Below are positions 21,270 to 31,619 of a stretch of DNA of 57,566 nucleotides, in pieces (the first letter of the stretch is position 1; every line of letters starts with the position of its first letter). A program made the translations under genes and the position numbers. The notes below the pieces were generated by a model. That model saw only the letters and a program-made list of their open reading frames with translations, was not told where the DNA came from and did no database searches. Source of the stretch: Cymbomonas tetramitiformis (lineage: Eukaryota > Chlorophyta > Pyramimonadophyceae > Pyramimonadales > Pyramimonadaceae); NCBI GenBank assembly GCA_001247695.2, contig LGRX02024668.1, positions 1 to 57,566 of the forward strand. Reading direction: 5' to 3'.

Positions 21270-21562
21270 TGTGAGAACAAACACACAGTGAAGCACTACA
21301 AGTCAGGTGCTACGCTCGCATATGTCAACCGTTAAACTGTGAAGCTGTACACAAGATAATACGATGTGTTATAGCTTCCGCTGAAAGAATGTGATGACAG
21401 CCCCTAAGGTGTCAGATGTGGAAATGACAGATGCTATGAACTGTCTGACTACCGAAGTCGATATCGGAGATGGCGCTGATGACAGTGAAGAAGTCATAGT
21501 AGTCGAACCATATCGGTGATGACACAGATGACGATGACACTGTCGGCGTGCCAAATCCAGCA
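21270..21562 (-). repeat. Copia element 3' LTR (uninterrupted copy)
   Basis: 293 bp, TG..CA ends. It differs from the interrupted right-hand LTR at about five positions by my count (two adjacent at TTAAAC/TGCAAC, plus three single substitutions). It preserves the site TAA|GGTGTCAG that is filled by the 6.7-kb transposon in the other LTR. Confidence 0.9.
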
Positions 21563-22184
21563 CACCACCTCGAGTGAGGTGGGCAGACCAGAATGAATAC
21601 ACTCATACCAATCTCCAGTCCAGACCAGAAAGAACCACAATCATGCCTGCCAGGGCTGAAAACCCCAAAAAGCTGGATAAGGTCCACACGGTCCTGGCAG
21701 GCCTATCAGCTCCCTGTCTCTAGTGCCACTCCTCCACCGGGGGAATAGTATGCTACTGTGCCCTGAGGGTCCGCACACCGCGGTGCCATGCAGCCGGATG
21801 CTTCGTCAGGGATATGACAAGGAGTACCCGAAGGCAGGTCCAAGTCACCCCGTCACCGTCAGACTTACAGGCAAGGGAAGATGTAGGGAGGGTCATAGTG
21901 GGTGGAGGCAGAGGCTCTCACGTACGAGACAGGTGCCGGTCACGGGTCCCCGAAGGGTACATAAGGTCGTAGGAGTCAAGGTACGGCATGCAACATTCAC
22001 ATAACAGGTCTTGTGCATGCTTGCTAAACCTCTAGGCTAACTGTCATCATCAGTTGGTTGTATTTTGCATATATTTTCAAAACCAAATCATAAAGTATCT
22101 GCAACAAAGTACCTGCAACAAAGTACCTGCAAAGCACAGTCAGATACAAAATCCAAAACAGGACAAAACAGAGGGTACTCACAG
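21563..22184. other. Copia 3' internal non-coding region
   Basis: Lies between the pol stop codon and the downstream LTR on the minus strand. It contains a short tandem repeat of GCAACAAAGTACCT at about 22100-22135. No gene. Confidence 0.5.
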
Positions 22185-23919
22185 TCAGATCATGCTGCTG
22201 CTTTCTGAGTAGGCCTCCATGTTGAAAACCCAAAAGATCTGGCAGCCTGAATCACTGCCTTTTGCATAATTATCCATGTAGCTGTCAAAGAGCATGTTGA
22301 AGTAGGGCACGGTGTTCTTGGTGGGAGGAACCGGCTTGGTGTAGGGGTCAGCCAAGTTCTTTTCCGAAGGTACCCTCCAGCATATGATCCAGCCCCGTCT
22401 GACAAAGTCTCGGAGTACATGGAATCTTACCAGAACATGCTTGATCTTTTGGGATAACGGGATGTTCTCAGCGATAGATCTGCATGCATCATTATCCAGG
22501 AGAAGAGGAACTGGAAGCTCCAATCTGGGGCAGGTTGCTGAGGCTGGAAGGTATTCTGTGCTTCTCATATTCTGATAGTCCACTGGCCTGCGGTCTGATT
22601 CTGAATAAATCTCGAGTTCATCTGTCACTGATTTGCCATCAGGCCTGACACCACCGACTCCTGTACCCGTAGGTGTAGGGTAGTCCAGGAGTTTGGTCAG
22701 GAGAGTGCCCGGCTGTAACCCAGGGTAACTGAATGCAATGTCAGTGGCGACCCTCTCTGCTTCAGTGATCTCAGAATCAAGTCCAGTAGTAGAGGGTGGC
22801 TGTCCCTGAATAGGGTGTTGGATATAGCCGAATATTTCTGTCAGCATAAACATGAGAGATACCACCCGCTGAGCTGCCGTAGATGCTGCAACATATTCTG
22901 AACCCGTAGAAGATGTTTCTGTGATAGTCTGTCTGACTGTACCATACTGTAGAATCATGCCACAGAAGAATATCACCATGCCAGAGTATGATCTAGCTGA
23001 GTTTTCCAGGTCTCTAGCCAGGTCAGCATCGGAGTACACAAACAGTGTGAGCACACGTGCTGGCCTCTCAGGGTAATAGAAGGCCATCCTGTAGTGTGCC
23101 GTGCAGTCCAAATACTGTGCAATTCTGATAAGAGCCTTCATTGATTCCTCTGAGGGACAGGCTACAAACTGTGATAGGTAGATAACTGCATAGTAGATAT
23201 CTGGCCGTGAAGTCCTGCTGTGCCAGAGCAGAGACCCAAGGATAGACCGATAGGGCTTTACAAGAGTGAGGTCAGGGTCTGCTGGTTTCGATATCACAAG
23301 TTTAGAGTCCATAGGTGTACGGAAGGGTCTCTCGGGTATGTTGTTAGCTGTCATAAGGTCCTTGATTTGCCGAGACTGATTGAGGTACACCCCCTGGTCA
23401 TCATGCTGTACTGTCATCTGAAGGATAGATGATATAGGACCCAAGTGTTTGGCCTTAAAGGTTGCTCTGAAAGCAGTCCAGAAGGCCCTCTCAAGAGCCG
23501 TGGAACAGGCCATACCAAAGTCATCCACATATACCACACACATAGCTTTAACCGTAGACGTGTAGATGAAATAGATACAGGCAGCATGTGTAGACTGCCT
23601 GAATGATTGTCCCATGTATTTGAAACTGAGCATAAACTGTTTAACCATCCTCTGCCATGATGCACCGGCAATCTTGAGGCCATACAGCGCATATGAGAGT
23701 AATGCATAGCTGTAGCCCTTAAAAGTATAGCCAGAGGGAAACTGAATCCGCACGGGGAACTCAAGCTTAGCATGCATAAAGGCTTGAGACACGTCCAGAT
23801 GTGACACCACCAGCTGGAATAGAGCTGCAAATATGAATAGCAGTCTGAAAGCTGATATCTCTGGGGTAGCTGAAGAGGTCTCCCACGGAAGGTAGCCTGT
23901 AGTTCTGCTGCCGTCACCA
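22185..23919 (-). pseudogene. Copia pol: reverse transcriptase (most) and RNase H
   Basis: The minus-strand frame reads the copia RT core: HLDVSQAFMHAKLEFPVRI (first catalytic Asp), YALYGLKIAGASWQRM (the YGLKQ.PR.W box), MCVVYVDDFGMAC (YVDD) and MDSKLVISKP. RNase H follows with YSDADLARD, TETSSTGSEYVAAS and, after a ~90-residue insertion rich in Pro/Thr, LLLDNDACRSIAENI and KIKHVLVRFHVLRDFV, ending ESSSMI. The N-terminal end of RT is separated from this part by the insertion at 23920-28193. The host frame begins at the 14-bp target duplication (23906-23919). Confidence 0.85.
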
Positions 23920-26900
23920 ATGAGGCTGGAAACAGTCTGAAGGACATACTGCAACTAGTGTCTATGTACCCGCTAGCCAACCAAACGAAGCACTTCGAAC
24001 AGTCAGAGGTAGAGTGGACGGAACAAGAGAAGGAAGTTCTGGGCATAGAAACCGACCAAGAAAAGGAGGAAGACGACGTGATGACAACCAGACACCCGCG
24101 GGGGAGAGTAAAGAGGAAGTCAGGACAACAGGACAGAGGCCAATGGTCGACACAGGAAGACCGAATGGAAATGCTAGGACAAGAGGGAAACTACACGCCC
24201 GCCGGGATACTGGCAACGAGACAGTACCTGCAAAACTACACAGACTCGACCTCGAAAGTAACGCAGTACGAAATACGGTGGACCGATGGTGAAGGAAACG
24301 AACAAAAGACGTGGAGCACAGAAGAAACAGTAAGAACACACCTGCTCAAACACAACCTCTCCTCGGACCAAGGATGGAAAAACCTAGTGAAAGAATGGAA
24401 GAGCGACAAGAGAGACAAAAGGACCAAACGCGAGCCCACTGAAGAGATACTGGCAGGACAACCAAACGGCGAACAGAGGTACTGGAAGGAAGTAACGCAC
24501 CTGGAAATATGCACAAGGGAAACGAACCCGGACCAGGACATTAGGCACATTCCAGGGGTGAAGGACAGACAACTGCGCACGGAAGGTGACACCACCTACT
24601 GCTATGAGCCGGAGGGAAGCCTTATAGGCACGCTGAGCACGGTAAAAGCTAGAGAATTGTACGACAGATATGCCGAGGCGGTGGGGGACAGCACGGCACA
24701 AAGGCCAACAGAGAAACAACTGGCCAAAAGGCTGAAACTAAGTGTAGAACACAAAATACATGTAAACACTTTTGAGGAGGAAATAGCACAACTGCTGATA
24801 AGGTACTCCAGCAAAGCGGAGATGAAACACAGAAAAAGGAACCTCCAAAACCACTGGACCTTCCCTCCGGAAATGATGGAGGCGGTACACACAGCCATGG
24901 GAGTCCAAACAGAGGTATTCGCCTCCCCACTTAATGTACACAGGGACACCAGAACGTACTACTCGCAATACCCACGAGACTCGGTATTTGGGGCTGTAGG
25001 CTCGGCATGGGAAGAGCAATGGGAAAAACTGGGGTCATACCAATTCAACCCAGAGTACACAGCAGGGGACCTCTACAAGGCACTGAAAAAGGCAATTAAC
25101 TCCACAAAAACGGCCGAACCCGTTCTGGGGGTAGGAATATACCCCACATATGCCAAAAGCCCGTATAGAAAACTGCTGAATAAGCACATGGGATACAGGG
25201 TACACGAGTTACTGGAGATAAAGGAAGGGCAGTTCACCTTCTTACCACCCGACCACTGGATGCAAGGCAACCTACAGAAACCCAAACAATGCAACTGGAA
25301 CATGAGAATACTGGTAGTAGCGAATGCGGCAGGATGGAGAAAATACTGCCCGGACGCACTCAAAACCCACGACATGTTCAGCAAGGCCCTTCTCAAGTGC
25401 CCGCAAAGCAAAGTCAGGACGATAGGCAGAGCATGCTACATACACAGGCCTCTCACCCTCAAGGATGCGGACAGGCGACCTAGGTCAATTACAGAATGGG
25501 AGAAGGATTGCGTCATAGACTCCGCGCCATGGATGAACCATGAACTACCGGTCATGCAAGCACTACCAGGCAGCCACTTGGAAAACCACACGGAGGAGAT
25601 AATTGACCGGTGGATGGAAGACAGGGAAAAAGAAGGGGAGCACAGAGGAGGGGATAGAGGGCCGAGGCCAACGACTATGGACGTACTAAGAGCTAACACC
25701 ACGTGGAGTAGGGAGGAAATAAACAGAGACGCCCTAAGAAGGTGGGCATTACAATTTACGGGCCCAGACACAACGGACGAGCACATAAACGGAGACCAAT
25801 GGCTGCAGTGGGAAAGGGGTGAAAAGGAGAAAGCAGGACCACCACCAGAAAGCAAGTGGGACAACCAAGGGAAAGGATACCCAGAGCCCCACAGGAGGCA
25901 TAACAGAAACAATATGATTTACACGGATGGAAGCCAAAGAAAAGTCAAAAAGGAAAACGGGGAAGTCGAGGAAGTAACGGCGGCAGGTGTCTGGGACCCA
26001 AGAGGGGAACGGGCAATGAACCACATGCAAAGATGGGCCGGACGCTGCCAAACTGTTAACAGGGCGGAGCTCACTGCCATATATATGGCACTGACACTAG
26101 ACTCAAACTCGGGAGAAGAAAAAGTCAGCATATGCACGGATAGTCTGACCTCCCTCTACCAGATACAAAACATGAAAAGAAGGCCGCACACGCTTGAAAG
26201 GCACGTACACAGGGACCTACTGTGGAAAATAATGAAACAAATACAAAAGCTAAATAAGGAAGGAACAAAAGTGGCCCTATACAAGGTTAAAGCGCATGTG
26301 GGAATACATGGGAATGAAATGGCGGACGAGGTGGCAAAAAGGGCCTGTGAAGAAGGGGAATACGGCCTCAACCACGACAACACGGATACAGTAATGCTAC
26401 TAGCAATATGCGAGGCCACGGGTAGACAACTGGAAGGACACCAAGCAATACTCAACCATGTAACAAAAAAGGTGAGGGAGGCAAAAATGACGGGAAAAAC
26501 GAACATAATACAAAGACTAAAAAGGAAACTAGAAACCGGGCCAGAAGAATGGGAAACCAAAAGACAACGCATTGAGAGGAAGGAGGCAGAATACGCACAA
26601 AGAAACCGGGAGCCTACTGAAATAGAAACAGTCTGGGCAGACACCTGGCCCGATGAACCAGAATGGCAACAGGAACAGGAAGAGGAATTGGAACTCCAGA
26701 GGATGGAACGATTAGAGGAGGAGGCATTAATACAGGAGCAGCAAGTACAAACAGCACAACAAGCTAAACAAAAGAGGGGGCAAGGGCGAGAGAGCACACG
26801 GGGAGTAGAAATGAATAAGGAACAGGAATGGAAGACAAGAACAATACAAAAAGAGGAGGCATTAGAACAGGGAGAAAGACAAAAACGAAGAAGAACCCAA

Positions 26901-28207
26901 AGCCAGGCAAAACCCGACCAACCAGCCCTACGGGAAGCTGAAGGGCCGAGGGAAGCCCAAGGAGACACTGCACAAGGGTCAACCCAGAAACTGAAGCCAC
27001 CGGAAACACAGAATGTGGACATGACAACGCAGCAGGACACCGCAGCCGAGCTCAGTGAAATGGCCCAACAACAGGAGGAAGCACAGGAAGAATGGAGAGC
27101 ACTCCAGGAAATGGTACAGGACCAGGAAGCAGCGCAAAAGGAAGTACACCAAGTGAAGGAATGGAGAAAGTCCTCGAGGGAAAAAATACTGACAGCAACA
27201 CAAGAAAAGCCAGAAAAATACATGCAGCACCTCAAAGGTGATAAAGCCATGCACAAGCTCTCTAATGGATACTGGAAGAAGGGAACGGAATACCTAAACG
27301 AGAAAGACGTGACAGTCCTGCTAAGATGCCGAGCGAACAAACTACCAGCAGGACCATACAAGAAGCAGCAAGGAGGGAGAAGGTCGCAAAAATGCAAATG
27401 CTGCGGGATGCCCAGACAAGTAAACGCGGGAGGATTCATACGCACAGCCCATGTGCTGGGAGGATGCACAGAGAGGGAGATAAAAAACATGGTAATAAGC
27501 AGGTCGGATGAGACCACCAAAATGATAGCGAAAGCAATTAGCAAAGGCAGGAAAGGAGGATGTATAATAAGAACCCATGCGGGGAAAAAAGGGAAAGGAA
27601 TGAACAACGGGAGACCAATAGAAGACTTCCTCCTCACAAGGGGGCAATGCAGACTGGACGGACGAAACACACCGGCACCAGCACACGGAAAGGACACCAT
27701 ACCACACTACGTGGACATAGTAATGCTAGAGGGAACTGAAAAGGGGAATGAGCAGCCTGGTTACACACACCAAAAGGCAATGACGGAAGCGGGCCACATA
27801 CACCTGATAGAGGTAACATACACAGACGAAATGAGTTGGGAGGAAGCACTAAAGACGAAGTACACAAAATACACACCGCTAGTAAAACTACTAGAACTAT
27901 ATGGCTACAAGGTAACGCTACACGTAATGGTATTCGGCAATACGGGAACGATATACGAACACACGGAGAAAATACTGACCAAACATTTAGGATTCAACAA
28001 ACAAGAAGCCCTACACCTACTCAGGAAAATACATGACCTAGCGACAGGATTTGCAGTAAGCCTAAACAGACTATACAGAACTAAAGTAGACAAGGAACCA
28101 GACTAAGGGACAAAGAAGAAGGAGTCAAGGGGACTCACAAAGCCCCACACCCCGTCCAAGGGTGTCTCTTTTTCTTTTCTTTTTGCTGCCGTCACCAGCC
28201 ATACGGG
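23906..28207 (+). mobile_element. Non-LTR type retroelement insertion with 14-bp TSD
   Basis: TGCTGCCGTCACCA occurs at 23906-23919 and 28194-28207, and the copia RT frame is continuous across one copy of it (...AGDGS then RTTGYLPW). The inserted 4274 bp (23920-28193) has no terminal repeats and ends in a pyrimidine-rich tail (TTTTTCTTTTCTTTTT). A target duplication of this length, no inverted repeats and a 3' simple tail are the marks of target-primed reverse transcription. A single ORF occupies nearly all of the insert. Its frame is open from the first inserted base, which fits a 5' truncation. Confidence 0.8.
23958..28106 (+). CDS. Retroelement protein: chromo-like, PCIF1-like methyltransferase, RNase H, CCHC and REL-type endonuclease regions; no reverse transcriptase
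   Basis: About 1382 aa (the first in-frame ATG is at 23964). Residues ~79-125 (YEIRWTDGEGNEQKTWS) resemble a chromodomain. Residues ~321-465 carry FASPLNVHRD, then YQFNPEYT and WNMRILVVANAAGWRKYCP. This is the layout of the PCIF1/CAPAM adenine-methyltransferase fold (FASPLN... G.F..NPPF), with NPEY in place of NPPF. Residues ~652-797 are a complete type-I RNase H: YTDGS, NRAELTAI, CTDSL, HVGIHGNEMADE (the D-E-D-D set). A long Gln/Glu coiled-coil region follows. Residues ~1144-1171 hold CKCCG...HVLGGC and ~1245-1305 hold HYVDIVML, HLIEVTY and KTKYTKY, the zinc knuckle plus restriction-like endonuclease arrangement of R2-type elements. I find no YADD or other RT motif. This is either a 5'-truncated copy of a larger (Dualen-like?) element or an RT-less parasite. 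Confidence 0.75.
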   Translation: MSMYPLANQTKHFEQSEVEWTEQEKEVLGIETDQEKEEDDVMTTRHPRGRVKRKSGQQDRGQWSTQEDRMEMLGQEGNYTPAGILATRQYLQNYTDSTSKVTQYEIRWTDGEGNEQKTWSTEETVRTHLLKHNLSSDQGWKNLVKEWKSDKRDKRTKREPTEEILAGQPNGEQRYWKEVTHLEICTRETNPDQDIRHIPGVKDRQLRTEGDTTYCYEPEGSLIGTLSTVKARELYDRYAEAVGDSTAQRPTEKQLAKRLKLSVEHKIHVNTFEEEIAQLLIRYSSKAEMKHRKRNLQNHWTFPPEMMEAVHTAMGVQTEVFASPLNVHRDTRTYYSQYPRDSVFGAVGSAWEEQWEKLGSYQFNPEYTAGDLYKALKKAINSTKTAEPVLGVGIYPTYAKSPYRKLLNKHMGYRVHELLEIKEGQFTFLPPDHWMQGNLQKPKQCNWNMRILVVANAAGWRKYCPDALKTHDMFSKALLKCPQSKVRTIGRACYIHRPLTLKDADRRPRSITEWEKDCVIDSAPWMNHELPVMQALPGSHLENHTEEIIDRWMEDREKEGEHRGGDRGPRPTTMDVLRANTTWSREEINRDALRRWALQFTGPDTTDEHINGDQWLQWERGEKEKAGPPPESKWDNQGKGYPEPHRRHNRNNMIYTDGSQRKVKKENGEVEEVTAAGVWDPRGERAMNHMQRWAGRCQTVNRAELTAIYMALTLDSNSGEEKVSICTDSLTSLYQIQNMKRRPHTLERHVHRDLLWKIMKQIQKLNKEGTKVALYKVKAHVGIHGNEMADEVAKRACEEGEYGLNHDNTDTVMLLAICEATGRQLEGHQAILNHVTKKVREAKMTGKTNIIQRLKRKLETGPEEWETKRQRIERKEAEYAQRNREPTEIETVWADTWPDEPEWQQEQEEELELQRMERLEEEALIQEQQVQTAQQAKQKRGQGRESTRGVEMNKEQEWKTRTIQKEEALEQGERQKRRRTQSQAKPDQPALREAEGPREAQGDTAQGSTQKLKPPETQNVDMTTQQDTAAELSEMAQQQEEAQEEWRALQEMVQDQEAAQKEVHQVKEWRKSSREKILTATQEKPEKYMQHLKGDKAMHKLSNGYWKKGTEYLNEKDVTVLLRCRANKLPAGPYKKQQGGRRSQKCKCCGMPRQVNAGGFIRTAHVLGGCTEREIKNMVISRSDETTKMIAKAISKGRKGGCIIRTHAGKKGKGMNNGRPIEDFLLTRGQCRLDGRNTPAPAHGKDTIPHYVDIVMLEGTEKGNEQPGYTHQKAMTEAGHIHLIEVTYTDEMSWEEALKTKYTKYTPLVKLLELYGYKVTLHVMVFGNTGTIYEHTEKILTKHLGFNKQEALHLLRKIHDLATGFAVSLNRLYRTKVDKEPD

Positions 28208-29750
28208 CTTTAAATATCTGATAGGGCTTGCCTGCCCCAGTAGGGTCAGGTTTGAATGGCATAGACAGTACAAATAGTGTAGTAAGGTACTGTGCGCTAG
28301 CCGGAGGTGTTCCCAGCTTGAGCTTCTCCTGATTAACCATATCACCAACCTCCTGATCCATAGCTTTTAGCCAGTCTTCAGACTGTGGTGAGGATAGGGC
28401 CTGTTTGACACCGTGAGGTAGCTTAATCTCTGGTGCCGAGACCTCAAGCATATGGATAATAGTAGAGGTAGGAGCATCAGAGAGAAACTGCTCCATGCTG
28501 CTGAAACTGCCAAACATGTACTCTGCTCTGAGGTCACTGCTGAGGGTGTCAGAGAAGGGCAGGTAAGCTGCTGAATGGGTGGATGGAAAGATAATTAGGT
28601 TGGCCGGGAGATCAATGTGCCAGCCAGCCGGCTCGTCGGGGCAGGGCTCCAGGATAACACCGTAGGGTCTCCTGTTGCCTCTGTGGGTGGAGATGAGAAG
28701 TGCACTGTAGATAGGTGCCCTGATTGTCTGACGAGCCTTCACAATAGTCCAGATAGGGTAGTGTTCATTAATGCCATTTAGCTTTCTGTAGCAGTCCAGA
28801 TAGTGCAGTAGGTCCCGATAGTGCTGACCATCTGATGTCTGTGACACATATCTGACTGCCACAGTCCAGGTAACTGTGCCATCTGTCTGAATAAGCTGAA
28901 CACATGCGTGTGACTCCTCTCCGTCAAAGAAAGAACCAATACCATGAATCCTCGAGCCTGCTGTGTCAAAGCTGTCACTGAATGGCTGTGGTCTGTCATA
29001 GGATGCATCAAACTCCCGCTCTGCCTGATGTGGGTCTGGAAAGGAGCCCAATATCTCTCCCATGTCCTGATGATTATGAATCCAGTGAGGCTTGCCAACA
29101 TAGTGTATCATATTAGTCTCAGTATCCAAGATCTTATATGCCAGAGAGCTGACTGATATACCAACAAGACGACCTGACCAGGCCGCCCGCTGGGACTTCC
29201 TAGACATGCCAGGCTGTCTGGAGTTTCTCTGTTGCTGAGACATAATGACATAGCAGTTTTGGCCGAAGGCCTTCAGTTTTGCATAGCCATAGTGGTAGCC
29301 TCTGATCTGATGAAATGGTGTTGAAGAGATGTTCTTGTGAGTAGAGAGGTTCCATATGAAGCCAGCATGGGTGGCAGCCAGAGGCCAGTAGTCCTCGGGC
29401 ATGCCAGCTGCCAGAAGTAATGCCTTAGCCATGTCGGATATCTTGCCAATGGCATTCTCTGCATGAGGGTTGTCTGTATGTATTGTAGGTGATGACTTCT
29501 GGTGTAATATACGATGCTTCTGATAGAAAGCCACATACTGGGGGTCACCCATCTCTGGAGCACAGTCTGTACGGAGTGTAATGGACTGTGGTGCATACCC
29601 CATTGCATGTAAGCTGCCGTAGAAATGAACCAGACAGGTGTAGTATTCTGATTTCTGAACGAAGGTGTACACAAATATGAACCTGCTGACATAGTCAATG
29701 AACTGACATCGGTACAGGTGGCCGTTGTAGCCAGCTGGGGTAATAGGTCC
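28208..29750 (-). pseudogene. Copia pol: integrase core and start of reverse transcriptase
   Basis: The frame contains the second and third integrase catalytic regions, TLRTDCAPEMGD (Asp) and TDNPHAENAIGKI (Glu), followed by the copia chromo-like GKX region (GYHYGYAKLKAFGQNCYV). A long linker leads to LKAMDQEVGDMV and YQIFKARMAGDGS, the start of the RT domain. There the insertion at 23920-28193 interrupts it. The open frame that continues to 28125 is read-through into the inserted element. At the upstream end it is out of frame by one base with the protease/integrase N-terminal frame (see 29745-31532). Confidence 0.8.
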
Positions 29751-31532
29751 GTCATGTCAGCAGCCCACTTCTGGCCGGGCTGTATGGCCACTGATCTCAG
29801 CTGGTCATGGTGTCCACAGGGCTTCTGCTTCAGCTTACTTGTACAGCATACTGCACAGAACTGAGAGCAGGTCGGCATAGCTGCTATAGCTCGCCTAGAC
29901 AGCAGAGGCCGACCGAGCTGGATGCCAGGCAGGTCGTAGAGCTTAAGCAGACTGGCCGTAGAGCCGTGACCCATGACTGCATGGAACTCCACAAAGGAAG
30001 TGACCCGAACAGGTGTGTTTCTGTTCCTGAACAGGATACAGATCTCAAAGGGAGTGCCATCAATGAATACTCTGTCAGGTCCGCCATCTGAGCCAGCCGG
30101 TGTCAGTGGGTGACCGGAAGCATATGTGTGCTTCCGAGAGAAACTGAATATTCTCTTACTGCCTTTAGGGTAGATGTGTAGCACCTCCATAGTACATGTC
30201 TTGTGCCATATCTGGTGTTGTGGCATATACGGGACAATCCGGAAGTAGGTGGTATTATGCGGGTCAAGGAGAAAGGCATGGTTGCCCTTAGTCAACATTC
30301 TGTCAATCATACTGATACTGAAGGGAATGTTGCCATAGAAGAATTGACCCGTCCACTGCTTGGTGTGACAATCATCTGAAATGGACCAGTGCTCAAGAGC
30401 CGGATGATTGTTACCCTCTCCAACAGACAGAGAGTCTCCATACATAGACACATCAAAAGCCGGAGTACCAAGTTTAGCTGTAGCTGTAGGAGAGCCGTGA
30501 GTAGTAGCCCATTTAGTATACTCGCTATTACTCCACTGCCAGTCTGATGAGTCTCCTGTGCGGGTCCTGACAGCTGCCGAGCCGAAGTGGTGAGTATGTG
30601 GGTGTTGTGGCTCATCCCAGAGGCAATCCACCTGATTGTCTGTGATACGGTATGTCCTGCCTGAGTCCAAGTGAGTATAAGTCATGCTGATGAAGTCTGG
30701 AGAACTGAAGCCGTGTCTGAGCATAACCCGGGTAGATAGAAGGGTCCTGGCGCCTTCTTTGAAGTGGCAGCCAGGGATAGAGTACTCGTCTATCTCCCCT
30801 GATAGTATCTCACGACCGTATATATGTAGTGTGCAGGTCCCGTCAGTCCGGGATACAGGACCTGTCATCACCGTGGAGAAACCAATAGTGGAGGAGGTAT
30901 CCAAGGCCGAGATCGTGGACCTGGTGCCTGTGATATTCCCAGTGGCACCAGAGTCTACTACAATGCCATCGCCGTCCCGTGATAGTGCATAGGCCGAGAC
31001 AACCGGGCTATAGGTGAACACTAGTCCAGGCGTTGGTGTGCCGTGTGCTGTCCAAGTGAAGCCGAGCCACCAAGACATGTGCACCACGGCACCACCGACG
31101 GTGATCATGAGATCTGCCAGGTGTGAGGTGGTCTCGAGGACACTGCCAGTCTGATGCCAAGCCACTGACCCAACACCATCGACACCTCTGTCCACTGTAC
31201 TGTCGCCTGATATTGACTGGAAGTCCATGAAGAATAGGAATAGACACTGAATGATAATAGCCAGAAAGGTTGTCAGGGTTAGAGCCGTGAGGTGTCGGGA
31301 CCGCCTGCGGCGGCCCTCACTGTCTGCTGTCATAGTTGACCGGAATAGTTGTATTTGTGAGGCGGCATCGGGCGGCATACCCGAGCTGGTGAACTGGTCG
31401 TGGTCACTGTGAGGGTCTCCTGTGCCAGGTCCAGAGGAAGAGTGTCCAGCCCCAGAATCTGACCATTCCCAATCACAAGAACCGCTGTTCCCATTGTTAC
31501 CAGCCCAAGTGCCACCATCAGAGCCCCAATCA
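29745..31532 (-). pseudogene. Copia pol: membrane segment, aspartic protease and integrase N-terminus (frameshifted)
   Basis: Order on the minus strand: acidic Gly/Ser-rich stretch; basic RRRRSRHL followed by a hydrophobic helix (TTFLAIIIQCLFLFFM, residues ~91-106); protease motif IVVDSGATGNITG (~193-205); a long spacer; the integrase zinc-binding region FHAVMGHGST and CSQFCAVC (HHCC); then QKWAADMTD, start of the integrase core. At about 29745-29755 the frame changes by one base: the other frame continues PITPAGYNGHLYRCQF into the core. This is a disabling frameshift unless recoded. A transmembrane-like helix before the protease is unusual for copia polyproteins. The 5' side is cut by the foldback element at about 31535. 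Confidence 0.75.
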
Positions 31533-31619
31533 TACCACACTATTCTGACTCACTGGACAAAGTAGGACATGGTAAAAGTTGGCAAAAATTAAAATGGCCA
31601 GAGCGAGGCTACGATCGAC

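Noticed and set aside
26156..27700. 514-aa open frame on the minus strand
   Set aside because: It is antisense to the RNase H/endonuclease ORF; Cys/Ser/Phe/Leu-rich composition is what the complement of a Lys/Glu/Gln-rich coding strand gives.
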